Of a DNA stretch of 64,000 nucleotides, positions 10,571-21,900 are shown one piece after another. Every line of letters begins with the position of its first letter. Position 1 is the stretch's first letter. This DNA comes from Mangifera indica (lineage: Eukaryota > Streptophyta > Magnoliopsida > Sapindales > Anacardiaceae): positions 11,747,408 to 11,811,407 of the forward strand of contig NC_058150.1 of the NCBI RefSeq assembly GCF_011075055.1. Reading direction: 5' to 3'. A model generated the notes under the pieces. It did no database searches and was not told the origin of the DNA. It saw nothing but the letters and a program-made list of their open reading frames with translations. The translations under genes and the position numbers were made by a program.

Positions 10571-11385
10571 TCCCTTCAAATTGGTAGATAGGTTTATTCT
10601 CTTGTTCCAATCAGATCTATTTAAACATTGACCAATTTAAGTTTTATTTGAATTTAAATAATTAATTAAATTTTTTTATACAAACCATAAATATTGTTAA
10701 AAGCAAAGAAATGAATAATATTATAAACAAAATAAATAATATTATTAATATGATAAATAATATCACTAAAAAGAATTCAATCCGAACTTAAAGTTAAAAG
10801 TCTAAAAGTAATATGAACGAGGAATTTAGAATGTGTATGTGTGTGTATATATATATATATATATATAAAATGACTCATTCTAATGGAATAATAAAAGAAG
10901 ATAGGAAATTTCCACATTCACATTGCTTGTTGTTGGACTTTTTTAGCCTCCTCCTCCACTAACTTGTCAAGCAACACTTACTAATTGGTGTATTCTCTTA
11001 TTCCTATCACACCTAATTAAATATGAACCAATTTTAAGTTTTATTTGAATTTAAATGATTAGTTAAATTTGTTTATATTAACCATAAATATTGTTAAAAG
11101 TCATTCAAGAAATGAACAATATTCTAATTAGGATAAACAATATTATTGATATAATAAATAACATCATTAAAAAAAATTCAATTCAAACATAAGATAAAAC
11201 TTTAAAAGTTATATGAACAATGAATTTAAAGTTTTTTCTTTTTAATAGAAAATGACCCGATTCAAATTGAATGATAAAGGAAGATGGTTAATTTCCACAT
11301 TCCCATTGCTTGGTCTTGGACTTTTTTAGCCTCCCCAAGTAACCCGTAAAGCGACACTTAATAATTGATCACGTACGCAAGAAAT
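10571..11385. repeat. Tandem non-coding repeat, second and third copies
   Basis: Two diverged direct copies with a period near 380–410 bp (about 10580–10986 and 10987–11385). Each has 'ttaagttttatttgaatttaaat', 'ccataaatattgttaaaag', 'aaaatgac(t/c)c', 'tttccacattc.cattgctt' and 'ggacttttttagcctcc'. The first copy is left of the MULE at 2380–2824, so the MULE landed inside an existing tandem array. The second copy also carries a short (TA)n run near 10846–10867. Confidence 0.75.
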
Positions 11386-11539
11386 GGACGTTGGTAAAAA
11401 TATTAATTTATTGAATTGTATTGACCAATAATCTATTCTTCTACGTGTATTCACAGTACTTTACCAATCTAGGATCTTCCATGATCGATCAGAGAGCCTA
11501 TAAGTGAAAGTTTAAAAGCTGACCGTTAGGAATCTATAG

Positions 11540-12230
11540 TAAATATGCAATAATTTGATGCAACATAAATAAAAAATTATATGTATCATAAAATATATTA
11601 AATTAATATAATATAATAAATCTATTATTATGATATAATATATATTACTAATATAAATTAATATAATTATTATAAAAAATAATTATACAATATAAGTGTT
11701 ATGAAAATTTTAAAAATGTTTGTGATATTTTATAAAATAATAACACATTAATTATAATTTTTTATTATTTTATTTTTAAAAAAATGTATTATATGATACA
11801 ATATTTAATATATAATATGAAAAATTAATTTTTTATACATGATTCAACTACTATATTTTAAACATTTTAAAATATATAATATTTAATGAAATTCATTGAA
11901 TTGTAGTTTTCTCAAAGATAATATAACTATGTAAAAATAAATATAAAATATATGTACAATATACATTTAAAAAAACAACAAAATAAATATTAAAAAACAA
12001 ATTATACACTTAATTATTTATTAAAAATTCTTTCAAATATATATATTTAAAAAATATGATTTACAGTTTGGTTCAGATTAAAGATCCTTCAAACCATTAT
12101 CTAACTGAAAAAAAAAGTTTAAAACACTTTTAATCAAAACCAAATTAAATTATAATTTGTAAATATATTAATTAATTTTTACGATTTAAACCAAATTATA
12201 CAAATCCATATCATACACTTAGATCTTTCA
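11540..12230. repeat. Decayed AT-rich MITE-like repeat
   Basis: The right half (about 11830–12220: 'atacatgattcaactac', 'acaaaataaatat', 'cacttaattatttatta', 'aaaatatgatttacagtttggtt', 'caaattatacaaatcca') matches the layout and wording of 60900–61278 and less closely 27675–28149. It belongs to one dispersed family of short elements with TAGGG-type ends. The boundaries here are blurred and no target duplication is visible. Confidence 0.5.
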
Positions 12231-12511
12231 TTGCCTTCAATTATGGGCAAGTGTTGAAACTTGATAAGGGCTTGCCGCTAATATCGTAGGAACTAACGTC
12301 CCATCAACATTTAATTTTTTGCAATTTACAAAACAGCAAAACCAACTTTTGTGCACATACGTTACCCGTATGATTACATATGAATTATTCAATTTCATAA
12401 TAATATGAAATTGTGCACAATAATTATCAAAGACTTAAAAAACAAAGCAAGATTCCTCCAGTGATTTAAAAAAAAATATTACACTTTGGAAGAACCGAGT
12501 GATAATGCTTC

Positions 12512-13888
12512 TCATTCAATGAGTATCTTAGCCATGGACGGGAGAAGTAGAGCACAAACAGCACCAGTGATCCATAGCTTAAAATTTTCAGGCAAAAGTG
12601 TACCCATCAGGCTCAAGATGGCGAACGTGGCAGCAAATTTTTCAATATTTCTCATGATTTTTGCGACGGCTTCAGCTCCCCGTATACCGGCTTTTTCCAA
12701 TGCATAACATGCAAAATTGCTAACAATGGCAACACCTGTATTAAACTTAGATGCGACAAAGACAATTTTAGCATTAGGAGGCAACTGGATAAGCCCAGAA
12801 AACTCAGCGCTGGCATAAGCAACAGCTAGTGGGAGAGTAATCTTTAATAGTGTTTCAGACCATATAGGGTCATTGCGATGTCGCATTTCAACACTGTAGT
12901 ACCCTTCAGTTCCAGTCTCAAGATCCCATGGAGGGGTTTTCAGGGATTGTGGAGAAGGAAAGAGTACCGTTTCACTTTCAGGCCTTTTATACATTTGCTT
13001 CATGATAGCTTGACGAAGAGGGAACTTCTCATTGGACCTCTGTGAAGAAGCATAATATGTAAAGCGATGAGGACCATTCCATTCACTCTCAGTCCTCTTA
13101 TGCATTCGCTCCATGATAGCTTGACGAAGAGGGAATTTTTCATCGGAGATCTGTGAAGAAGCATCATATGTGAAGCGATGAGGACCATTCCATTCACTCT
13201 CAGGCCTTTTATACAGTTGCTCAGTGATAGCTTCACGAACAGGAAACTTCTCATAGAACCTCTGAGAAGAAACGTCACGTGTGAAACGACGAACTTTACG
13301 CCACAGGTCAATACAGTTCTCCAGATTTTGCTGCACAGAATCAACTGATTGGATAAATTGTGAAGTAGGAAGTAACTCTGAGAGTGCTTCATAGCGCAGA
13401 GAACCAGGAGCACCTGTCATTAACGTCTCAAGGTACAGGCTCAAAACAAGGCTTTCGAAAGATAATGAAGTACTAAATGCCCTACAGAATTCGTCGAAGA
13501 ATTCGTCAGAGTGTGAGGGAATATACTGACTATCGGATTCTCCACGAAGAAACAGCCTCACAAACCCTTCACAAATCAATTCATCATAGCATGTTAAAAC
13601 TGAACATGTCCCTATGATCAAAGAATCACAAATTTCCTGAAAGCGCCGAGCAGCAGTGGCTTCAGCGCAAGCGATAGCTTGCTGGATGCAATCAGGAATT
13701 GCTTCATCGGGGCTTAAACATATTAAGCCAGCGACAACTCGCTTTCCACTTCCAGGATCATGAAGTTCACAGCTTTTATTGATTCGTGCTACCATGAGAA
13801 GAATCAGAGGAAAGGGAATCGGAACAACTGCATCGGTTCCAGTGATGTTGATCCAGTGAGTCTCAAGATTTTGTGAAAAAGTTTCCAT
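12512..13888 (-). CDS. Unrecognised 458-aa protein with 37-aa repeats and hydrophobic C-terminus
   Basis: One uninterrupted frame of 458 residues with balanced codon use, unlike the AT-rich flanks. I recognise no family. Residues 1–200 look globular and helical, with many Cys and aromatic residues (CIQQAIACAEATAARRFQEICDS, CYDELICEGF). About residues 193–305 hold three consecutive units of about 37 residues sharing RFT(Y/R)…SSQ…EKFP(L/V)R(Q/E)AI…KR(P/T)ESEWNGPH, mirrored by an exact 111-bp DNA period. About residues 345–458 are hydrophobic, with four possible membrane segments (ITLPLAVAYASAEFSGLI, VFVASKFNTGVAIVSNFACYAL, FAATFAILSLMGTLL, LWITGAVCALLLPSMAKILI). The ATG at 13888 is the first in frame. 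A tandem duplication of about 54 bp lies 20–130 bp upstream. An alternative is a tail-anchored, lineage-specific gene product. Confidence 0.75.
   Translation of the reverse strand: METFSQNLETHWINITGTDAVVPIPFPLILLMVARINKSCELHDPGSGKRVVAGLICLSPDEAIPDCIQQAIACAEATAARRFQEICDSLIIGTCSVLTCYDELICEGFVRLFLRGESDSQYIPSHSDEFFDEFCRAFSTSLSFESLVLSLYLETLMTGAPGSLRYEALSELLPTSQFIQSVDSVQQNLENCIDLWRKVRRFTRDVSSQRFYEKFPVREAITEQLYKRPESEWNGPHRFTYDASSQISDEKFPLRQAIMERMHKRTESEWNGPHRFTYYASSQRSNEKFPLRQAIMKQMYKRPESETVLFPSPQSLKTPPWDLETGTEGYYSVEMRHRNDPIWSETLLKITLPLAVAYASAEFSGLIQLPPNAKIVFVASKFNTGVAIVSNFACYALEKAGIRGAEAVAKIMRNIEKFAATFAILSLMGTLLPENFKLWITGAVCALLLPSMAKILIE
12969..13311 (-). repeat. 111-bp intragenic tandem repeat
   Basis: Units start with 'gatagctt.acgaa.agg' at 13007, 13118 and 13229, spaced exactly 111 bp, with partial units at both ends. 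The two central units are nearly identical. The period is a multiple of three, so unit gain or loss keeps the reading frame. Confidence 0.92.
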
Positions 13889-13907
13889 TTCTGATCAAAC
13901 GAAAGCA

Positions 13908-14016
13908 GCAGAAGGGAAAACTTGTGGGTAATTGGAGAAGAGAAAAAACACAGAGCGAAAGCAGAAGATGGGAAAACTTGAGGGAGAGTGGAGAATAGAA
14001 AAAACACTGAGCGATT
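13908..14016 (-). repeat. About 54-bp tandem duplication upstream of the 458-aa gene
   Basis: Copies at 13908–13960 and 13961–14016 share 'gcagaag', 'gggaaaacttg.ggg', 'tggagaa.agaaaaaacac.gagcga'. They lie in the presumed 5' leader or core promoter of the minus-strand gene that starts at 13888. Confidence 0.85.
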
Positions 14017-14511
14017 GAAGAGCAGGCTCAAGGTTAAATTTAAGGTCAAATCCTTTCCCACCCAAGGTTTAATGAAGGAACAATATCCACCCTATAACTT
14101 TCAGTAAGCCATTTTTCACCTATAGTTCAATTTGTTAAAAAAAATATGTTAAATTTTTTATAAAATTATTAAAAGGCCAAAAGACTTGTTCTCACCCAAG
14201 GTATAGCGATGTAACATCTTTCTCTAGATATATACTCATGATGGGAATATACTGAAAGAGTCGTGTACAATTAGACTATATAAAAACTTTAGTGCATGAT
14301 CAAATTAATAAAGTGTGCAAAAAAGTAATGTAATAAAAAATAATTGTTTTATTAATCAAATTCATAAAATGAAAGTATTTGGAATCTTTGTCATAAAATG
14401 ACCATATAAATTGAGAGTAAATCAATGTATCTAAAAGTAATGATGATAATAATAAAAATGTTAAATATATATCTAGTAAAAATTAGAATGACATAAACAC
14501 CCTTCTCCTCG
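14017..14511. other. Intergenic DNA
   Basis: AT-rich, with no coding signal. The part at 14060–14240 ('aaaaggccaaaagac.tgttctcaccca') resembles in style the ends of the short MULE at 35093–35968 and may be a decayed relative; I could not define its ends. Confidence 0.4.
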
Positions 14512-16350
14512 TGTAGCTACTAGTTGGATCGTTGGATACCTGCCTACCCAGCTACTCATCTCTACCTGTAAGATATACAAAAGGAAACGTGCGAGTAAAA
14601 CTCAATAAGTGGAGACCTTTCGGTATCCCTGGATATTAAATTAATTGGCAATAAAACTTGTGTTCCATTTGGAAGGTAAATGTTGTCATGCTATGACACC
14701 TCGATGCCTTAACATGAATCATCCATGAAAACTGCGAAGACCTAAGTTAGAATCAGCATATTTGATACCTTAGTGAAATATACTATAGTGTCTCGCACAC
14801 CTACCAAACGACTTATTAGGCTATCTAACTTGGACACCTTAATCACATAGGGAAATCTCTTATAGCAACTCCTTCTCTTACCATATAAGCGAATTGAAAC
14901 TGTTGACTAACTATGTGGAGATGGCCCTTACCTTGGGTACATATGTGATACATTCCGTTGATCATGTAAGGAATATCTAAAAGTCATATCCTTACCATGC
15001 ACACTTAAACTAAACTGGGTGGCTATATGCGTTGGCATTGAGTGCATTATGTATCTCATAGGCATCCAGTCCTATTGCTCTCACAAATATTGTCATCTAC
15101 GCACATAGCTGGTGACTATCTAGTTGTGTGACACTAGCCTTAATGTTGCTAACTTTTTTAATCAAATTTGACTCGATCTAAGTTTTTGCTATTGTCCACA
15201 TAGTCAAACACCTCATCTATGTCTTTCTTGAATTCTCTATCCTCTATTAACTCATTATTCTTCTTATATAACTCTTTTTTCTTATGTATATAGCTTAGGG
15301 TATAATAATCTTTTGACTCTATCTAGGGGTACACGATTGTGTGCTTCTCAACCCACGCTCATGTGGCTCTTGAACCATATACATAGGTGTATGACACTCA
15401 GCACACGATTGTATATAGGGCAAATGCACATGGGGAGTTAACTTGGACACACTCCCGTGTACTCGAATCCACATGTACGAGCCATGTGTCTGTTGGCACA
15501 TATCATCCATTTTTGGAAAGTCATACGTGAGTATGTGTCCCATACCACACAATCATGCATTTCGTCCCTCAGAACGAGCACCAAATCTTTGGATTTTCAA
15601 AACTCCAGAACGACACACAAGCGTATAGGAGACTATACACGATCATGTGTCATGATCTAGAAATCACACCTTAGGGTTTCTACGTTGTTCCAATCGCACA
15701 AATAATCAATCACATGCATATTCAAACCAATATAAGGAATTTCTAAGTCCCCTAGGCAGTTTATTCATTGGAAATCATACTTTATAACAAGTACACACAT
15801 CAAATCAAAGAAATTAATTAATTATCATCTCAAAACACATCATATTCAAACTCAAGAGACTAAGCATGCATATGGTTCATTGGACTCACATACACAAACA
15901 TGTATGGTCTATATAAGTAAATAAGAGATTTCGTTCCATTTACTTGGATTCCAACGCTAAAGCCTCTCTTGCATAGTAACGATGATTTCAATGACTGCCA
16001 GTAGCTCCATAGGTGACAAAAATACCCTTCCTCTCTCTCACACTCTCTGTTTTCTGTGGCTATAAAAGATAATGCTAGAGAGTTAGAGTCATCGCATTTT
16101 TATTTTAATTTCTGGAAGCAATACATGAACATATATAGACCATACACGTTTGTGTATCTAGTTGTGTAATTAAGGCAACCTTATGCTTTGTCACAATCAC
16201 GATCTGATCCATTTATTAACTTTCTACTGACTATAAATGGTTGTGTATATCTCCATACGCAGGTGTGTACTACTGAAATCTAAAGAAATCATCAAATTTA
16301 AAACTAAGAGAAAGACTAAAATACCCTTAGGCTTACCTGTGGGTGCTACA
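14512..16350 (-). repeat. Ty3/gypsy LTR (minus-strand element)
   Basis: The presumed LTR lies directly downstream, in minus-strand sense, of a gypsy pol end and purine tract. Read on the minus strand it starts TGTAGCACCC at 16350 and ends GCTACA at 14512, giving TGTAGC…GCTACA inverted ends over about 1.84 kb. Its order of landmarks matches 26409–29228. I see no 5-bp target duplication because the other end of the element is missing. The 14512 boundary rests only on the inverted terminal words. Confidence 0.6.
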
Positions 16351-16738
16351 ATCCTCCCCCTATATGAATTTCGTCCTCAAAATTCACTTAAACAATTGTG
16401 GGAATCTCTATTGCATATCCTACTTAACCTCTCATGTGGCCTCCTCAACTCAATGATTCCTCCAAAGAAATTTTACAAAAGAAATATGCTCATGTCTGAG
16501 CTCCTTAACTCGCTTATCTAGTACCCAGACTGGTCGCTCCTCGTAGACTAGATTATCTTCGAGCTCAACATCCTCAACACTGAGTATATGGGTGAGATCA
16601 TTAGTATACTTGTGCAATAGCAATACGTAGAACATGTTATGAATGTGATTTATGCTCGTTGGTACCATAAGTCGATAAGCAACCTTACCTAGGCGCTCCA
16701 ATACCTTAAAGGGTCTCACCCATTTTTTTAACTTCTAG
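16351..16738 (-). pseudogene. Ty3/gypsy pol C-terminal remnant and polypurine tract
   Basis: The minus strand between about 16719 and 16450 encodes the typical last part of gypsy integrase (RPFKVLERLGKVAYRL, HNMFYVLLLHKY, VLDKRVKELRHEHISFVKFLWRNH). The 'VEEATWE'-like tail follows with several stops. The purine tract GGGGGAGGAT (minus, about 16362–16351) is next, then the LTR. Everything upstream of about 16738 (RT, RNase H, integrase core, gag, 5' LTR) is missing, so this is a 3'-end fragment. Confidence 0.85.
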
Positions 16739-17224
16739 AAACCTCCAAAATAATTAATAGGTTTTTTAAACAAATTTAACATTAGGGAAGGACATTTAAT
16801 TTTTCAAATTCTAAGGGTGGTCGGCATTGCATCAAACATTGCGTAGAAAAGTACTTGGCCTGGCCTTATCTAATTCAACAGAATAGATCTCTGACACCTC
16901 CTTTACATGCATCGAACCTCATATGACAAAAGCAAAACTCATCATTAGAAATTATAATATTATTATGTTACTAAATATTTATGTTTATATTAATATGAAT
17001 TTAGCAATATTTTTAAATTTTAACGGAATATTGACCTCGTACAGAAATTGATTTCAGTCCACCGACAATTGGACTGAGTATAAATTATAATGGGACTAGA
17101 TTGGCTATCGGTCTGATTTTCAAAAGACTTGTTGATAGTATGTCAACACCGACTTTTGCATGCTTAAATTCCAAGTTTCCACCCAAACGTACCTAGTTTC
17201 AAACCATCGCCGACAAAGGAAGAA

Positions 17225-17227
<3 letters not shown>
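16739..17227. other. Intergenic DNA
   Basis: No gene or further gypsy sequence recognised; AT-rich to 17227. Confidence 0.4.
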
Positions 17228-17289
<62 letters not shown>

Positions 17290-17327
17290 TTATTTTCAAT
17301 TTCCATTATTTAATTAAATAAATAAAG

Positions 17328-17382
<55 letters not shown>
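17228..17382. repeat. Paired (TA)n microsatellites
   Basis: Two (TA)n runs of about 50 bp or more (from 17228 to about 17284, and from about 17329 to 17382) flank a short segment. That segment carries 'tttatttatttt' and 'aattaaataaataaag', which are themselves roughly inverted. Confidence 0.95.
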
Positions 17383-17387
<5 letters not shown>

Positions 17388-18906
17388 TAAGCACTTATAC
17401 AATGTATTTTTATATGATTAGATAATTTTGAATTAAAGATAAAATAACACCTAATATATGATCTCATATTATCCATGTATTAAAATTGTATATAAAAATA
17501 TATACATATAATATTACTTTTAAATATTTAGATGATATGTTATTATATAAGTATCTATCACTTTATCTTTAATTTAAAATTATCTTTAAATATTTAATTA
17601 CATAAATTTATTAACTACCAAAAATTAAATTGCTCTGAATGTTCATGAAATTATCTTATCAGTGGACATTAATATTTTTTTAAGCATGAATTCTAAAATG
17701 AAGATGGAAGTAAATACAGAAATCAATATGCTTTCCCCCGTAATTGCGACTAAAATTATAAATTATTCAATCAGCTTTTATAGTGATAAGAAAACTCAAT
17801 ACAAAATTTTCTATTAAAATGTTGTTGACATACTGATAGGAAAGTTTCCTTAGAAAAGCAAAAACTTGCCCATCAGGCTCCTCCAAAAGTAGCTCATTGC
17901 CGGGCTTATCTCCTACTAATTTGTACAAATCGAATAAAATATTAGTAAATACATAAAAATTTTAAATCTAAAACATTTTTAACTTTGAATAAAATAAAAA
18001 ATTATGCATAAATAGATAAGCTATAAAATTTAAATACAATTGCTTTTAAAATTAAGAGATTAAAGTTAATTTTTTAGCGAAATTTAAGTCAACCATTTCA
18101 TTTCAGACAACCTCGAATTTGAGCTTTGCATATATGTAATCAGACCAGCCTCAAATCAAATACAACCCAGCTAGACTATGCTGGTTTACACCCCTGGGAC
18201 AGCTGATCGTGCCTATGAAATAATTAAGGAATGTCAAAGATTATTTTTGAAGAAACAGTTACATTCTTATTACAGAAAGTGCTTTTACCCAGAAAGCATT
18301 GCTCAGAAAAGTATCTTAAACACATACAGAAAGCAAAGTGAAAACCAGAATCCACCTACGTGAAGTACTAGACCAACAGAGAATCAGATGAAAGCCTCAC
18401 CAAATTGGCAGGGAGTGACCTAAAAACCATTTGTAACATGAGAAAGAATGGAATGAACATCTTGTTATGAACAGCATCTTGTATGGAAGACAGTAAAGGC
18501 ATCGTCGCAGTTTGCAGCTTTGCCTTAAAACAATATCAAAATACTATTGCAATCCTGCTTAGGTAAACTGCGCACAAAATCACAGACAATGCAAATGAAT
18601 CAGCAGTCACAATGAACTCCACTTGAATCGTTGCAAAGGCACACACACCATTGTTCTCTGAGAACCAAAAGACCGAATAAATGACAATCCAAGAGACTGA
18701 ATGTGTGTGAAAGAAAGGCAATCTTACAAAACTAGGCCATGTAATATGATAGGTAACTCTTATAATATAGTCTCCAACTAAAAACCAGTCACTGCCTAAA
18801 ATTAAATGGAATGAAGTAGTGTCTACACAAACTAAAAGTAACAGTAAGAATATCCTATGTGAGGACAAATTTAAAAAAGGATTCTGAAAACTGCCTGATT
18901 TGTTAC
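17383..18906. other. Intergenic DNA and bZIP 3' flank
   Basis: AT-rich to about 18170. The more mixed sequence from about 18180 to 18906 directly follows the bZIP stop codon in minus-strand sense and probably includes its 3' untranslated region. No separate gene is supported. Confidence 0.5.
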
Positions 18907-21900
18907 TCAATCCTTGGCAGAGGAGTTGACATCTGAAGCGTTATCTTTGTGGTTTGGAGAAGGAACTGGTCCTCTTATTTTTAAGTCCCCAGATTGTTGT
19001 TGCTGCTGTTGCTGCTCCTGCATATGCTGCTGCTGCAGATGCAACTGTTGCTGTTGAAGCTGATGCAATTGAAACTGATGCTGCTGCTGCTGCTTCTGAG
19101 AGTGAATCTGGAGCTGCTGGAACTGCTGTGTGGTTAGAAGAGTATGCATGGCTTGATTAGCTGGGTAAAATTGCTGGCCAGCTCCAAAAGACGTAAAGTT
19201 CATCATGGGACCACCATTCTGAATATTTTGGCCAGTCAATACCTTCAGATGCTGGATTTCTTCCTTCAGTGCATCATTTAGTGCTGTCAAAAACAGAAAA
19301 CAGTACATACAATATTATGACAGTCATTTATAAAACCGATTAAATTTACCCAGATTAAACTTCCTCACATTATTATGGTGTGCAGACAGAATAGCCTACA
19401 CCAATTAAACCTAGCTGTGCTAATAATTTAAGATTATTAAGGTGCATAGGTAGAGTAGCCTACACAGATTAAACTTCCATGCAAAGATTTGCTACTTCTC
19501 CTGGAGTCCATTCAATAAATTTAAAGAGATAAGGATAACACTATTACACGTCCAACTACTGATGTACAGAACTCAAACACGATGTGGCATCAAGTACTGC
19601 ACTGAAAATCCTCAGATATAGAAAATGATAATACCACCAAATTTATACCAGAATTTTAATTGATACAGAAAATGCTATGGTAATTTCATAACCATAAGGA
19701 GCAACTGCCATAAAATGCAACATGCCTACAGAAACTATAAAGTAAATGACAACACAAGGAAACTAAGTTCTTATCAAATAAGTACAAACAAGAGGTAAAC
19801 CACAAAAATAAGGAGACTAATTTCTTAACATGCAAGCACACACAGCAGATGAACACCGTTAATAAATATAAACATTTAATTACACTCCACACATAAACAC
19901 AAATTAAGCTCAGTTCCATGAAGAGGGACTACGATCCCAAAACCTTTTTTTTCATGAGAAATCTAACCAACTAGGTTATAACATCAGGGGAAAATGTTGC
20001 TATAAATTAGCACTACATATTGTGAACATCAATTGGAAAAATTAGCTGCATGCTTTTAAAATTTAAAAGTTATTTTTCCATTTGCAGTTAACCCGCTTAT
20101 TGTTAGCCACACTGGAAAGCATTAACTAATGTGTTATTACAAACCACTCAAGCACGTCATCCAAAAGCCAACAAAGGATATGCAAGCTCCAAACAACAAA
20201 AATTAGAACAAAAAATTAAAAAAAAAGGCATCAAAGATATTCCATTACATCACTACATTTCAAAAAGTCAGCAGTAGGCAGAACCTCATAATATGGCAAG
20301 CAATGATACCATGTCCAAAAGAAATTCTAACTTGTGCATCCAAACTAATTCTTCTCATTCACTATAATAAAAATTGAAATGGTTATAGCGGAAAAAAAAA
20401 AAAAAAGTGAAAAAGAGAAGGGGCAAAGATTGTTAAGATTGAAATAATAATGCATGTTATATGGGTGAATTCTAACAACCCTACTTACCAAAAAAAAGAT
20501 TTCTAACAATCTGAATATCAAACAGTGTGATGTAATTTTACATCTTCCAACATTACAAATTTAGAAATATAAAAAATCTAGCAACCAGACAAGCTAAATG
20601 AAAAAGCAAATTAAAAAATCGTTTATCAATGCTTTCTAATTTAGCACAGATTCTTTCTTCGACAGAAAATTTGGTATGAAGTTGTTGCAATGACATAATA
20701 ATACACTAATCAATTAAAGCCACAGTCATTAAAACAGTAAATTGTATAGATGTAGATTTGATAAACCTCTCCTTACTCATTAAATCAATGAAAACAATTG
20801 TATAACATACAAAAGGACAGAAACTTGAAAAGAAGAGAAATTGTTATTCAAGGAAAGAAATAGTTGCAAATCAGGGAAATAAATCGCTCTGAAAGTATTT
20901 TATTAAAAAAATTATATTTTCGAGGTTTTGAGCCTCATTCTGATGGCATGATTCTGAATTCTGATCAGAGTGAATTTTTTGCAAGTCTGAAGAATATATG
21001 CAAGACAAACTCCATTAGATTCTAACAGAAAATATTCCTCAAAAAGATGTTGAAATGTTTGACAAATGATGTAAGATAATAATAATGATACCCACATATA
21101 ATACAACCACCACTTGTAGTATGTGACCTGTAAATCAAATTCCTAAATAATCACCACAAAAAAGTTCAGGAACCTCTCAAGTTTATTACTATTACTATTA
21201 ATATATCATCCTAATATATTAGCAACATGAGCAAATTCAATCCTAAACAAAATTAGCCCGGCTAAAGGGGAATAAGGCTCCCAAATACATCATGTCACAT
21301 GGCCACAGATCGAACAATACATTAACAAAAGGTCGAATAATGTTAAAGCGCTAACATCGAAGTAGCACAGGGCCACAACAGAACATAGGCAGAAAAACAA
21401 ATAATTGCATGTAGATGTGTGAATGCCCTAGAAGCAACAAAAAGCTCTCTAGCAATACAATCTACCACAAAAATACAGTAATTAAATGGCAACAACAGGA
21501 AATAAACATATCAGAACAAAATAATAAAAAGTTATGCTGAAAACTATCAAACCTTAGAGGATGAAATTGAACATGTGAGGATTCAAACCCTCAACTAAAG
21601 AGAAAGAATAAGTAAATCCTCCCTATCTCTATTCCTCTGAAAATCACATAGAATGTCCGTGTTGTGTGCATGAACACATAATTGAAAACAAAAGTTACCT
21701 TCAGCAGTTTTCAAATATAAAGCATCAAAGTGCTTGCATTTTTCATGTTCTTGTCTTGGTTAGATTCTCATGAAACGTAATACAAATTATTAACTTAGAC
21801 AAATGGTTTCAGTATGCCTACTCAAACCAGAAAATAAGATGAAAAAAAAAAAAAAAAGAAAAATAAAATGAAACTAGACACTAGTCTTTATAAAAGTTTC

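Noticed and set aside
13000..13413. 137-codon frame antiparallel in phase to the 458-aa gene
   Set aside because: It is a shadow frame of the 111-bp repeat on the same strand; the long frame has the better start, length and composition.
15319..15660. Short frames on both strands around 15.4 kb
   Set aside because: They lie inside the gypsy LTR, overlap one another and show no domain.
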